Positions 56,429-64,000 of a stretch of DNA of 64,000 nt are shown one piece after another. Below the pieces are notes generated by a model. The model did no database searches and was not told the origin of the DNA. It worked only from the letters and a program-made list of their open reading frames with translations. Source of the stretch: CADEED01 sp963839685 (lineage in GTDB: Bacteria > Pseudomonadota > Gammaproteobacteria > Steroidobacterales > Steroidobacteraceae); assembly GCA_963839685.1 (NCBI GenBank), contig CAWIVS010000011.1:434001-498000 (forward strand). Direction: 5' to 3'. The position numbers and the translations under genes are program-made. Within the stretch, counting starts at the first letter, position 1. Each line of letters starts with the position of its first letter.

Positions 56429-57520
56429 ATGGCAGTTGAAAGATTCCTGCCTTCGGCGATCGCGCATTTCGAGCCGGCCGACCTCATCGGGGCGCTGACC
56501 ACTGGCATCCTGGTGCTCGACGCCGATCTGTGCGTCGTATATGCGAACGTCGCGGCGCAAGACCTGCTCGCCGTCAGCGTCAACCAGGCGCGCGGCAAAC
56601 CCTTCCTGTCGCTGGTGCTCGAGGCGGATTCGCTGAGCGGACTGATGCGGCGTGCTCTCGAGACCGGCGAAACAGTATCCGAACGCGAAATGTCGGTACT
56701 CGCCGGCCCGCTGGGACGGGAACGACGGGTCCTCGATGTGACGCTCACGCCACTCGACAGCGAATTCGAACGCAAGTACCTGCTGCTCGAAATTGCCGAC
56801 GCCACGCAGCGTCAACGCATCACGCGCGAGAGCGAGCTGATGGCGCGACTCGACTCGAGCCGCCAGATGGTTCGGCAGCTCGCTCACGAGATCAAGAATC
56901 CGCTGGGTGGCCTGCGCGGCGCCGCGCAGCTGCTGGAGCGGGAGTTGCACGAACACCTGCGCGAATACACCGGCGTGATCATCAGCGAGGCGGATCGGTT
57001 GACAGCTCTCGTCGACTCGATGATCGGCCCGGCACGCGCGCCGCAGAAAGTGCTCATCAACGTTCACGAACTGTGCGAACACGTATTCCGGCTGCTGCGC
57101 AGCGAAGCGCGTGCCGGCGTGCTCGTCGAACGCGACTACGACCCGTCGCTGCCGAATGCGGAGGTGGACTCGAACCAGATCATCCAGGCACTGCTCAACA
57201 TCGCGCGCAACGCGCTGCTGGCCGTCGGCGAGCGCGGCCGCATCGTGATACGTACCCGCGTCGCGGCCAATGTCAGCATCGGGCAGACGCGTCACAAACT
57301 CGCGGCGAGCATTTCCGTCGAGGACAACGGCCCGGGTGTTCCACCCGAGATCGCCGACACGATCTTCTTTCCGCTGGTCACGGGGCGCGCCAACGGCACT
57401 GGCCTGGGGCTCGCCGTCTCGCAGGACCTGGTGACGCGGCACGGCGGACTCATCGAATTTGACAGCAAACCCGGCCGCACGGTCTTCACGATCCTGCTGC
57501 CCTTACCGGAGAACGCATGA
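56429..57520 (+). CDS. glnL: nitrogen regulation sensor kinase NtrB
   Basis: 363 aa, intact. An N-terminal PAS domain (IGALTTGILVLDADLCVVYANVAAQDLL) is followed by the H-box QLAHEIKNPLGGLRGAAQLLE with the phosphorylated His153 and the N/G boxes (LLNIARNALLAVGE, SVEDNGPGVPPEIADTIFFPLVTGRANGTGLGLAVSQDL). No membrane segment: this is the soluble NtrB type. It phosphorylates or dephosphorylates NtrC under the control of PII. It overlaps ntrC by 4 bases. Confidence 0.96.
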   Translation: MAVERFLPSAIAHFEPADLIGALTTGILVLDADLCVVYANVAAQDLLAVSVNQARGKPFLSLVLEADSLSGLMRRALETGETVSEREMSVLAGPLGRERRVLDVTLTPLDSEFERKYLLLEIADATQRQRITRESELMARLDSSRQMVRQLAHEIKNPLGGLRGAAQLLERELHEHLREYTGVIISEADRLTALVDSMIGPARAPQKVLINVHELCEHVFRLLRSEARAGVLVERDYDPSLPNAEVDSNQIIQALLNIARNALLAVGERGRIVIRTRVAANVSIGQTRHKLAASISVEDNGPGVPPEIADTIFFPLVTGRANGTGLGLAVSQDLVTRHGGLIEFDSKPGRTVFTILLPLPENA

Positions 57521-58971
57521 GCGTCGATCCCACGTATTTACGCAACGCCCCGACATCTTCAGAAAACCAGCCCGCCCTGAGGGTGTGGCTCGTGGAAGAC
57601 GATGCTTCGATCCGTTGGGTGCTGGAGCGCGCGTTGCGCGCCAGCGGCATGGTGCCGCGCGCCTTCGATGCTGCCGAGCCGGCGCTGGCGGCGCTGCGCA
57701 ACGATGTGCCGGATGTGCTGTTGACCGACATCCGCATGCCGGGAAGCTCGGGCATCGAGCTGTTGCGCGACGTGCGCGCCGCCCATCCCACGTTACCGGT
57801 CATCGTGATGACCGCGCACTCCGACCTGCCCAGCGCGGTGTCGGCATACGAAGGCGGCGCATTCGAGTACCTGCCCAAGCCTTTCGACATCGACCAGGCG
57901 GTGGAACTGGTGCGGCGCGCCGGCCAGACCGCACGCCGCGGTGACGAGACGCCGCAGCAGACTCCCGAGATTCCGGAGTTGTTAGGCAAGGCGCCGGCGA
58001 TGCAGCAGGTGTTCCGCGCCATCGGACGCCTGTCGCGCTCCAGTGTCGCGGTGCTCATCACCGGAGAATCGGGTACCGGCAAGGAGCTCGTGGCGCGTGC
58101 GCTGCACGAGCACAGCCCGCGCCAGGCGAAACCCTTCGTGGCGCTGAACACCTCCGCGATCCCGGGCGAGCTGCTCGAATCGGAGCTGTTCGGCCACGAG
58201 AAGGGTTCGTTTACCGGCGCCGACACGCAGCGTCGCGGCCGTTTCGAGCAGGCCAACGGCGGCACGCTGTTCCTCGACGAAATCGGCGACATGTCGACGC
58301 CGCTGCAGACGCGCCTGCTGCGCGTGCTCGCCGAGGGCGAGTTCTATCGCGTGGGCGGCCAGACGCCGGTGAAGGTGGACGTGCGCGTGATCGCCGCGAC
58401 CCACCAGAATCTCGAGGAGCGCGTCGAGCGCGGCATCTTCCGCGAGGATCTCTATCACCGCCTGAACGTCATCCGCATCGAGCTGCCGCCTTTGCGCTCA
58501 CGTACCGAGGACGTGCCTGACCTGCTCGGGCACTACCTGCGGCAGGCCGCCGCGGAATTGGGAACCGAGACCAAGACGCTGGCGCCGGTGACGCTCGACC
58601 GCCTGCAGGCGTACCGCTGGCCGGGCAACGTGCGCGAGCTGGTGAATCTCTGCCGCCGACTCACCGCGCTCGCACCGGGCAGCGAAATCCAGCTGCAGGA
58701 CCTGCCGTCGGAGATGCACATCGTCACGCCCGCCGCGCAGACGGACTGGGCCGCCGCACTGACGCTGTGGGCGAAAGCACAGCCCTACGATGGCACGGTC
58801 GCGTGGCTCGACCAGGCGATGCCGGAATTCGAGCGCGTGCTCATCCGCGTGGCGCTGAATCGCACCCACGGGCATCGCCAGGAAGCGGCACGCGTGCTGG
58901 GATGGGGTCGAAACACCCTGACCCGCAAGCTGAAGGAACTCGGCATGTCGGACGACGAATCGTTGCCCTGA
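57517..58971 (+). CDS. glnG: nitrogen regulation response regulator NtrC
   Basis: 484 aa, intact. A short N-terminal extension of about 20 aa precedes the receiver domain (VWLVEDDASIRWVL, phosphorylated Asp71 in VLLTDIRMPG, VIVMTAHSDL, YLPKPFD). The AAA+ domain has GESGTGKELVAR (Walker A), GSFTGA (the GAFTGA loop that contacts sigma-54), FLDEIGDM (Walker B) and RWPGNVREL. The Fis-type helix-turn-helix is GHRQEAARVLGWGRNTLTRKLKELG. Activates sigma-54 promoters such as that of glnA when nitrogen is scarce. Confidence 0.97.
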   Translation: MSVDPTYLRNAPTSSENQPALRVWLVEDDASIRWVLERALRASGMVPRAFDAAEPALAALRNDVPDVLLTDIRMPGSSGIELLRDVRAAHPTLPVIVMTAHSDLPSAVSAYEGGAFEYLPKPFDIDQAVELVRRAGQTARRGDETPQQTPEIPELLGKAPAMQQVFRAIGRLSRSSVAVLITGESGTGKELVARALHEHSPRQAKPFVALNTSAIPGELLESELFGHEKGSFTGADTQRRGRFEQANGGTLFLDEIGDMSTPLQTRLLRVLAEGEFYRVGGQTPVKVDVRVIAATHQNLEERVERGIFREDLYHRLNVIRIELPPLRSRTEDVPDLLGHYLRQAAAELGTETKTLAPVTLDRLQAYRWPGNVRELVNLCRRLTALAPGSEIQLQDLPSEMHIVTPAAQTDWAAALTLWAKAQPYDGTVAWLDQAMPEFERVLIRVALNRTHGHRQEAARVLGWGRNTLTRKLKELGMSDDESLP

Positions 58972-59285
58972 ACCGTTGCTTTCAGGGGACAAAATCTGCT
59001 GCCGCATGAAGCGGCATGCGGTGCTAGCAATGTCCCTTATTCCCCCAGCATGTCGACGGGTTCACACTTTGAGCTGGGATCGTGTGGAACTTGTTAGCGA
59101 TATCGATCCCGGGTTTTCGCGCTTTATCAGGATGAATTCGCGCCATGGGGTTACATAACTGAGGGGCCACGTGATTGCCGTCGCGAATCGGAAACGCCTT
59201 TGTTTCCAGTGTCCCGAGCTTGTTCCATTCTTTGCCCCGTCAGGGTCCGGATATATGTCCTTGAAGTCCGGAGAAGAGAGGAAAC
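58972..59285. other. intergenic region with operator-like repeat and leader of a small gene
   Basis: No gene is seen in these 314 bases. TGCCGC/GCGGCA (59000-59016) forms a short hairpin after ntrC. TGTTAGCGATATCG at 59092 closely copies the LacI-type dyad near the regulator at 15686. The last 15 bases contain a GGAGAAGAGAGG ribosome-site region for the 52-aa gene that follows. Confidence 0.45.
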
Positions 59286-59444
59286 ATGCAAGAAATCGTC
59301 GTTCAGAGCACCAAATACCCCGAGATCGTGGTGCAGGGTTCGCGTTACGACTACACGTCGGACATCGTTCTGATCGTCGTGGGCGTTCTCGCTGCCGCTG
59401 CCCTCATCTGGCGCTACACCGCCACCCGTCGGGGCAAGGATTGA
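59286..59444 (+). CDS. small membrane protein of 52 aa with duplicated N-terminal motif
   Basis: ATG 59286 has a strong purine-rich ribosome site (GGAGAAGAGAGGAAAC) directly upstream. The N-terminus is an imperfect repeat: EIVVQSTKYP then EIVVQGSRYD. One membrane helix follows (DIVLIVVGVLAAAALIWRY) and a basic tail (RRGKD). It was missed by length filters but the ribosome site, membrane helix and repeat make it credible. Function unknown; convergent with pyrD. Confidence 0.65.
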   Translation: MQEIVVQSTKYPEIVVQGSRYDYTSDIVLIVVGVLAAAALIWRYTATRRGKD

Positions 59445-59485
59445 CTCGTCATCCCTCGTTGCGCACGGAACCGGGGCTGCCCCCT

Positions 59486-60436
59486 TCAGTCCGTGCGTAG
59501 CGAGCCTGTGAGGTCGGCAAGCCCTCGCAGGTTGTTTTGCTTCAGATAGTCCGCCACGCCCGCATTGATCTTGCGGCAAAGAAGCGGATCGTAGAACAAC
59601 GCTGTCCCCAGACCCACGGTCGTGGCGCCGGCAATCAGAAATTCCAATGCATCGTTGACTGTCGTGATGCCGCCCTGGCCGATGATGGGCACATTGTGTT
59701 TCTTCGCCACTTCGTACACCTGGTGCACTTTCAGCAGCGCGATCGGCTTGATCGCCGGGCCAGACAGTCCGCCCTGCACATTGCCGATCACCGGGCGCCG
59801 CGATTTCACGTCGATCGCCATGCCCATGATGGTGTTGATGACCGCGAGGCCGTCGGAACCGGCTTCGATGCAGCGGCGCGCGTTTTCGCGGATGTCGGTC
59901 TGGTTCGGTGACAGCTTGGTGATGATGGGCTTGCTGGTGGCCTTCCTGCAGGCCTCGACCACGCGCGCCGACATTTCGGGATAGTTGCCGAAGGCCACAC
60001 CTCCTTCCTTCACGTTGGGACAGGAGATGTTGATCTCGATGGCGTCGATGGGCGAATCGTCGAACAGCCGCGTGACCTCGACGTACTCCTCGATGGTCGA
60101 ACCGGACACGTTGGCGAAAAAGCGTGTCTCGCTGAAATCGAGCGTCGGCAGGATTTTCCTGACCACGTGCTCGGCTCCCGGATTCTGCAGGCCGATCGCG
60201 TTCAGCATGCCCGACGGAGTTTCATAGACGCGGTGTGGCCGGTTGCCGAGCCGCGCCTTGCCCGTGGTCCCCTTGAGCGCGATCGCGCCGACGTCACGAT
60301 TGGAGAACCCGTCGACGCGGGTGTATTCCTCGCCGAAACCCACGCAGCCGGACAGCAGCACGATGGGCGAGGCGAGGGTCAGTCCGCAGAAATCCACCTG
60401 CAGGGGATTTTCGAGCGCGTGCGCGGCGGCGTTCAT
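59486..60436 (-). CDS. pyrD: dihydroorotate dehydrogenase, class 1 type
   Basis: 316 aa from ATG 60436 (longer in-frame starts run into the divergent gene). The FMN-binding and catalytic blocks are SPIVLLSGCVGFGEEYTR, GAIALKGTTGKARLGN, NAIGLQNPGAEHV, INISCPNVKEGG (active-site Cys), ITKLSPNQTD, VINTIMGMAID, GGLSGPAIKP and IIGQGGITTVNDALEFLIAGA. The Cys base and lack of a membrane-anchoring N-terminus place it in class 1 (1B-like), which needs a PyrK partner or another acceptor; no pyrK is seen nearby. Confidence 0.92.
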   Translation of the reverse strand: MNAAAHALENPLQVDFCGLTLASPIVLLSGCVGFGEEYTRVDGFSNRDVGAIALKGTTGKARLGNRPHRVYETPSGMLNAIGLQNPGAEHVVRKILPTLDFSETRFFANVSGSTIEEYVEVTRLFDDSPIDAIEINISCPNVKEGGVAFGNYPEMSARVVEACRKATSKPIITKLSPNQTDIRENARRCIEAGSDGLAVINTIMGMAIDVKSRRPVIGNVQGGLSGPAIKPIALLKVHQVYEVAKKHNVPIIGQGGITTVNDALEFLIAGATTVGLGTALFYDPLLCRKINAGVADYLKQNNLRGLADLTGSLRTD

Positions 60437-60464
60437 GGGGCGCGCATTGTACGATGCGCGCCCC

Positions 60465-61826
60465 ATGCAGAACCAAGTAGCCAACATACCGACAATGCTC
60501 GTCGCCCTGATGGTCGCGAGCACCCAGGCCACCGCGCAAACCCCCGCGCCGGCCGCGAATCCCGCCGCTGCGGGCCCCTCGTTCTCCAGTTCAGATCACA
60601 TCCCGAGCTCCGCGGGCCTGGGAGATGCCTACTCGGTGGACGAGATCAAGCTCGGCGGCGCCGCGCTCACCGAGGAGCAACAGGTCGAGCGCTGGCGCGC
60701 CGAACTCGGCGCGGGCCGCGCCCGTGCCGGAACCATGCTTGGTGCCTACCTTTCGTATCGCGCGCTCACCGCAGCTGACTGTGCCGTCGCGCGTGACGCG
60801 CTCGTCAAGGCCGACGAACTCGGCCACGACCTGGCGCCATGGCTGCTGACCGAGCTCGCGCGCAACGACACCTGCGGCGCGATGGCGGATCGCGCGGAAC
60901 GCGAACGCTGGCTCAAGAAGGCCGCGGGGCTCGGCAATGCGCGCGCGGTGCTCGAGCTCATGCGCCTGTACGCCGATTCGACGGCTCCCGAGGATCAGGT
61001 GCAGCGATACCTGTACGCGCGCCTCGCCGCCGGTTACTGGGAGTCGACCAAGGCGCAGCCGCGCGAGGAATTCAATGCGACCGCGCTGCAGGAAATGGAA
61101 AAGAGCCTGTCGGCCGCAGACCGCAGCCGCGCAGAAACCGAAGCGGCAAAGATTCTCGAACAGATGCTGACGCGCGAGCAGCGCTTCGGGCCGGTGAAGC
61201 CGACGGAATTCGCCCGCGGCAGCGCCGGTGCGCGGGCCGAATGGGTGGCCTGGCAGTCGGATTACCGGCACGAATGCCAGTGGAACCTCAAGAACAACTG
61301 CCGCGGCACGCAGCGACTCACATACGTCGAGCTGACCAACAAGAATTCGGAGTTCCTCTCCTGCAAGATCGAGATGCGGGGCCGCGACTTCGTGAGCGGT
61401 GCACCGGTCGCCGAGGCCTTGTCTCGCCAGGTGCTGATCGGACCCCAGGCGACCCGCAACCTGCTGCTGGGTGACGTCAACGGCGATCCCGACAAGAAGG
61501 GCCTGGTCGCAACCTGTAAGCCGGTCCCGAAGCTCGCGGCCAACTCGGCGGCCGGCAAATGCCGCGCGCGGCTGCAGGGCAGCGTCGACGTGGAGCGTTA
61601 CTACCCCGAGTCAGCGAGGCAGCGCGGAATCGAGGGCAACACGGTGGTGCGCTACTGGGTTCCCCCGGGTTCGGATGAGCTCACGGACGCCGAGATCGCC
61701 ACTTCGAGCGGCGACGCCGATCTGGACCTGGCGTCCATTGCCACGCTGCGTAGCGCGAAGTTCACGCGCGAATGCGACTACGGACTCAGCAGCACCCGCA
61801 TCTCCTTCAAGCTCACCGCGGAATGA
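60465..61826 (+). CDS. exported TonB-C-terminal-domain protein with Sel1-like region
   Basis: 453 aa from ATG 60465, 28 bases from the divergent pyrD start. A signal peptide (to about residue 25) is followed by helical Sel1-like units (WLLTELARNDTCGAMADRAERERWLKKAAGLGNARAVLELMRLYAD). After a Cys-containing central domain, the last 85 residues (VDVERYYPESARQRGIEGNTVVRYWVPPGSDELTDAEIATSSGDADLDLASIATLRSAKF in part) match the TonB C-terminal fold. There is no N-terminal transmembrane anchor beyond the signal peptide, so it is a TonB-like periplasmic protein, not a standard TonB. Confidence 0.75.
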   Translation: MQNQVANIPTMLVALMVASTQATAQTPAPAANPAAAGPSFSSSDHIPSSAGLGDAYSVDEIKLGGAALTEEQQVERWRAELGAGRARAGTMLGAYLSYRALTAADCAVARDALVKADELGHDLAPWLLTELARNDTCGAMADRAERERWLKKAAGLGNARAVLELMRLYADSTAPEDQVQRYLYARLAAGYWESTKAQPREEFNATALQEMEKSLSAADRSRAETEAAKILEQMLTREQRFGPVKPTEFARGSAGARAEWVAWQSDYRHECQWNLKNNCRGTQRLTYVELTNKNSEFLSCKIEMRGRDFVSGAPVAEALSRQVLIGPQATRNLLLGDVNGDPDKKGLVATCKPVPKLAANSAAGKCRARLQGSVDVERYYPESARQRGIEGNTVVRYWVPPGSDELTDAEIATSSGDADLDLASIATLRSAKFTRECDYGLSSTRISFKLTAE

Positions 61827-61848
61827 GCCGGCCGCGCTAAGAAAAGCG

Positions 61849-61872
61849 GCGGCCCCGTGTTGGCGGGGCCGC
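61849..61872 (+). terminator. GC-rich hairpin after the TonB-C gene
   Basis: GCGGCCCCG and CGGGGCCGC form a perfect 9-bp stem with a 6-base loop. It is 22 bases after the stop codon. There is no T-run, so it is at best a Rho-type or partial terminator ahead of trmL. Confidence 0.55.
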
Positions 61873-61905
61873 AATCAGAGGATCAACAGACTGGCTACGG
61901 GCCCC

Positions 61906-62367
61906 ATGTTCCATCTCGTCATCTTCGAACCCGAGATCCCGCCGAACACCGGCAACCTGATCCGTCTCGCGGCCAACACCGGGTGCGAGCTGCACCTGGT
62001 CAAACCGCTGGGATTCCGCCTGGATCGCAAGTCGGTACGCCGCGCCGGCCTGGACTACGACGAGCTCGCAACGATTCACCTGCACGAGAACTTCGCGGCG
62101 GCGCGGGCCGCGCTCACCGGCAACTGGTTCGCGATCGAGACCGGCGCGCCGCGCCGCCACGTGGACGTGAAATTCGCGCCTGGGGACGTGTTGCTGTTCG
62201 GCTCGGAGCGCCGCGGGTTGCCGGCCGAAGTACTGGGCGAAATCGATCCGCGCAACCTGGTTTCGCTGCCGATGCGCGCCGGCAACCGCAGCCTCAACCT
62301 GTCGAATGCCGCGGCGATCGCGCTCTACGAGGCGTGGCGCCAGTCCGGTTTCGCCGGTGCCGGCTAA
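61906..62367 (+). CDS. trmL: tRNA (cytidine/uridine-34 2'-O)-methyltransferase TrmL
   Basis: 153 aa, intact. SPOUT-class features: IFEPEIPPNTGNLIRLAANTG at the start, HLVKPLGFRLDRKSVRRAGLDY, DVLLFGSERRGLP and MRAGNRSLNLSNAAAIALYE, which build the deep trefoil knot that binds S-adenosylmethionine. Methylates the wobble base of tRNA-Leu species. Its stop codon is directly followed by the stop of gpsA on the other strand. Confidence 0.95.
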   Translation: MFHLVIFEPEIPPNTGNLIRLAANTGCELHLVKPLGFRLDRKSVRRAGLDYDELATIHLHENFAAARAALTGNWFAIETGAPRRHVDVKFAPGDVLLFGSERRGLPAEVLGEIDPRNLVSLPMRAGNRSLNLSNAAAIALYEAWRQSGFAGAG

Positions 62368-63393
62368 CTACTCTACTTCCGGCCGGATGGGCCGCGTCAT
62401 GAGGTCCCTGACAACGGTCCTGGCAGGCTGGTTTTCGTACAGGACGCGATAGATGCCCGAGGCGATGGGCATGTCGACGTTCTCGCGCAGCGCGACGGCG
62501 TGCACCGCGCGCGCGGCGCTGTAGCCTTCGACCACCTGGCCGATCTCGCGCAGCGCCTCCTCGACGTTCTTGCCGGCCGCCAGCGCCAGGCCGAAACGCC
62601 GGTTGCGCGACTGGTTGTCTGTGCTGGTCAGCACCAGGTCGCCGAGACCCGCGAGTCCCATGAAGGTTTCTGGTTGCGCACCCAGCGCAACACCGAGCCG
62701 CATCACTTCGGAGAGACCGCGCGTGATGAGCGCCACGCGGGTATTGGCGCCGAATCCGAGGCCGTCGCACAGCCCGGCTCCCACCGCCAGCACGTTCTTG
62801 ACCGCGCCGCCGACTTCCACGCCGACGATGTCGGTGGAGGTGTAGGCGCGAAAATTGGGGGCATGCAGGCTGTGCGCCAGCTGGCTGGCGAATTCCGCAT
62901 CGGGTGAGGCGATGGTCATCGCCGTCGGCAGACCCATGCCAACTTCGCGCGCGAACGTCGGCCCGGACAGAACCGCGACCGGGTAGCGATCGCCGAGCAC
63001 GTCGTAAGCGACCTGGTGCGGCAGCTTGCCCGTGTCGAGCTCGAAGCCCTTGGTCGCCCAGGCCAGCCGCGCATCGCGCGCCAGCATCGGCTTCAGCTGC
63101 CGGAGCAGCGTGCGCAGCGCGTGACTGGGTACCGCAATGATGATGGCAACCGCGTCCTTGACCGCGGCGGCCAGGTCAGCGTGCACTTCGATGGCCTCGG
63201 GAAATGCGCCATCTGGCAGGTAGCGGCGATTGCAGCGTTCGGCGCGCATCGCCGCCACGTCGGCGGCGCTGCGGCTCCAGAGCCGGGTGGGGTGTCCGGC
63301 GCGCGCAAACTGGATGGCGAGCGCGGTACCCCAGGAGCCGGCGCCGAGCACGGCGACCGGCTCGTGCGACAGATCGTTGTCGGGCACGCTCAC
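62368..63393 (-). CDS. gpsA: glycerol-3-phosphate dehydrogenase (NAD(P)+)
   Basis: 341 aa, intact. The Rossmann motif is VAVLGAGSWGTALAIQFARAGHP; LAWATKGFELDTGKLPHQV, VAVLSGPTFAREVGMGLPTA, GVEVGGAVKNVLAVGAGLCDGLGFGANTRVALITRGLSE and VEGYSAARAVHAVA follow in canonical order. Makes sn-glycerol 3-phosphate for phospholipid synthesis. Directly downstream of secB, the usual proteobacterial order. Confidence 0.97.
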   Translation of the reverse strand: MSVPDNDLSHEPVAVLGAGSWGTALAIQFARAGHPTRLWSRSAADVAAMRAERCNRRYLPDGAFPEAIEVHADLAAAVKDAVAIIIAVPSHALRTLLRQLKPMLARDARLAWATKGFELDTGKLPHQVAYDVLGDRYPVAVLSGPTFAREVGMGLPTAMTIASPDAEFASQLAHSLHAPNFRAYTSTDIVGVEVGGAVKNVLAVGAGLCDGLGFGANTRVALITRGLSEVMRLGVALGAQPETFMGLAGLGDLVLTSTDNQSRNRRFGLALAAGKNVEEALREIGQVVEGYSAARAVHAVALRENVDMPIASGIYRVLYENQPARTVVRDLMTRPIRPEVE

Positions 63394-63433
63394 TTCGACG
63401 GAAACCGTGCAGTGGCGCGCCGGGTCCGGCCGA

Positions 63434-63913
63434 TCAGTTGGTCTGGCCTGGTGCGTTGGCCTGCGCCTGCGCCAGACCGCGCGCGAACAGCTGGTCGAAG
63501 TCGACCGGCGGCAGCACGAAGTTCGGGAAGCCGCCCTGCGTGACGAGATGCGACACCGCGACGCGTGCGTACGGGAACAGCACGTTGGGGCAGATCGTGC
63601 CGATCGCGCGGCGCGTGTCTTCGGGCGTGAGGCCGCGCATCACGAACAGGCCGGCCTGCTTCACCTCGACCAGGAACGCGGTGGTCTCGCCCTGCTTGGC
63701 GCCGACGGTGACCGTGATCACCACTTCGTGCAGCTCGGGGGTGACGGCGTTCGCGCTGGTGTTGATGTCCAGCGAGATCTGCGGGCTCCAGTTGCCGTCG
63801 ATACGCGGGCCCTTGGGCGCCTCGTACGAGCAATCCTTGAGATACACCGTTTGCACCGAGAGCGTCGGGCCGGTCTGGTTTTCATTCGCCGCGGGTGCGG
63901 TCTGGTTTTCCAT
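63434..63913 (-). CDS. secB: protein-export chaperone SecB
   Basis: 159 aa, intact. VQTVYLKDCSYEAPKGP, FLVEVKQAGLFVMRGL, AIGTICPNVLFPYARVAVSHLVTQGGFPNFVLPPVDFDQLF are the strongly conserved SecB core. Cytosolic tetramer that keeps pre-proteins unfolded and hands them to SecA, consistent with a Gram-negative host. Lies between grxC and gpsA. Confidence 0.97.
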   Translation of the reverse strand: MENQTAPAANENQTGPTLSVQTVYLKDCSYEAPKGPRIDGNWSPQISLDINTSANAVTPELHEVVITVTVGAKQGETTAFLVEVKQAGLFVMRGLTPEDTRRAIGTICPNVLFPYARVAVSHLVTQGGFPNFVLPPVDFDQLFARGLAQAQANAPGQTN

Positions 63914-63949
63914 GGGATGTTCCTGTGTTGAAAGTATTCGGTGGCCGGC

Positions 63950-64000
63950 TTATTTGCCTAGCAGGCCGTCGAGTTTGCCGGCTGCATCGAGAGCGACGAG
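63950..64000 (-). CDS. grxC: glutaredoxin 3, C-terminal end only
   Basis: The last 16 codons (LVALDAAGKLDGLLGK) and TAA at 63950-63952 are in the window; the rest lies beyond the right edge. LxALDxxGKLDxLL is the normal end of bacterial GrxC, and grxC-secB-gpsA is a conserved order in Gammaproteobacteria. Confidence 0.7.
   Translation of the reverse strand, partial: LVALDAAGKLDGLLGK

Overview
The window reads as chromosomal DNA of a high-GC Gammaproteobacterium. The housekeeping order at the right end (grxC-secB-gpsA with trmL convergent, glnA followed by ntrBC, and glyQ-glyS) is typical of that class. The many TonB/glycan-degradation genes and the aryl-polyene-type cluster suggest a Steroidobacteraceae/Xanthomonadales-like lineage, but this placement is inference. 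No rRNA, tRNA, CRISPR array or intact insertion sequence was seen.

Layout. (1) 1-15660: 3' half of an extracellular contractile injection system (eCIS, Afp/PVC-like) operon, all on +. It begins with a 5'-truncated DUF4157 metalloprotease (candidate effector), then CIS tube protein, LysM adaptor, gpD-like hub, gpV-like spike, PAAR-like tip, gp25 wedge, two large J-like baseplate proteins, a gpI-like protein with beta-helix tail, a 1077-aa DUF6519/beta-helix protein and a small LysM-like end protein. Sheath, inner tube and ATPase genes are not in the window. (2) 15686-31792: a glycan-use locus with a LacI regulator, TonB-dependent receptor, two tandem tryptophan-halogenase-family proteins (the second with degenerate FAD and halogenase motifs), GH97, MFS transporter, esterase, GH43 and a secreted repeat protein. 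(3) 31796-35685: nucleoside hydrolase, Ogt, an alpha/beta hydrolase and a DUF4331 protein; the last two diverge around a 41-bp inverted repeat. (4) 35686-38108: a gene-free block with nested dyads, then a bufferin-type metallophore operon (bufA-bufB-bufC). (5) 38.4-48.9 kb: an aryl-polyene-type fatty acid/polyketide cluster split into two convergent operons whose stop codons overlap. (6) 48976-64000: plsC-like acyltransferase, glyQS, a RES/Xre toxin-antitoxin pair with a perfect 20-bp palindrome, glnA with a sigma-54-type promoter, a DUF4124 protein, ntrBC, a 52-aa membrane protein, pyrD, a TonB-C protein, trmL, gpsA, secB and the end of grxC.

Quality. Many genes between 0.5-11.9, 17.5-19.6, 22.4-28.3 and 36.6-42.6 kb are broken by one-base indels, mostly apparent insertions, whereas 43.2-64 kb is clean. 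The pattern crosses unrelated genes and points to assembly error rather than gene decay. For those genes the coordinates given here span the inferred intact gene and the frameshifts are named in the entry.
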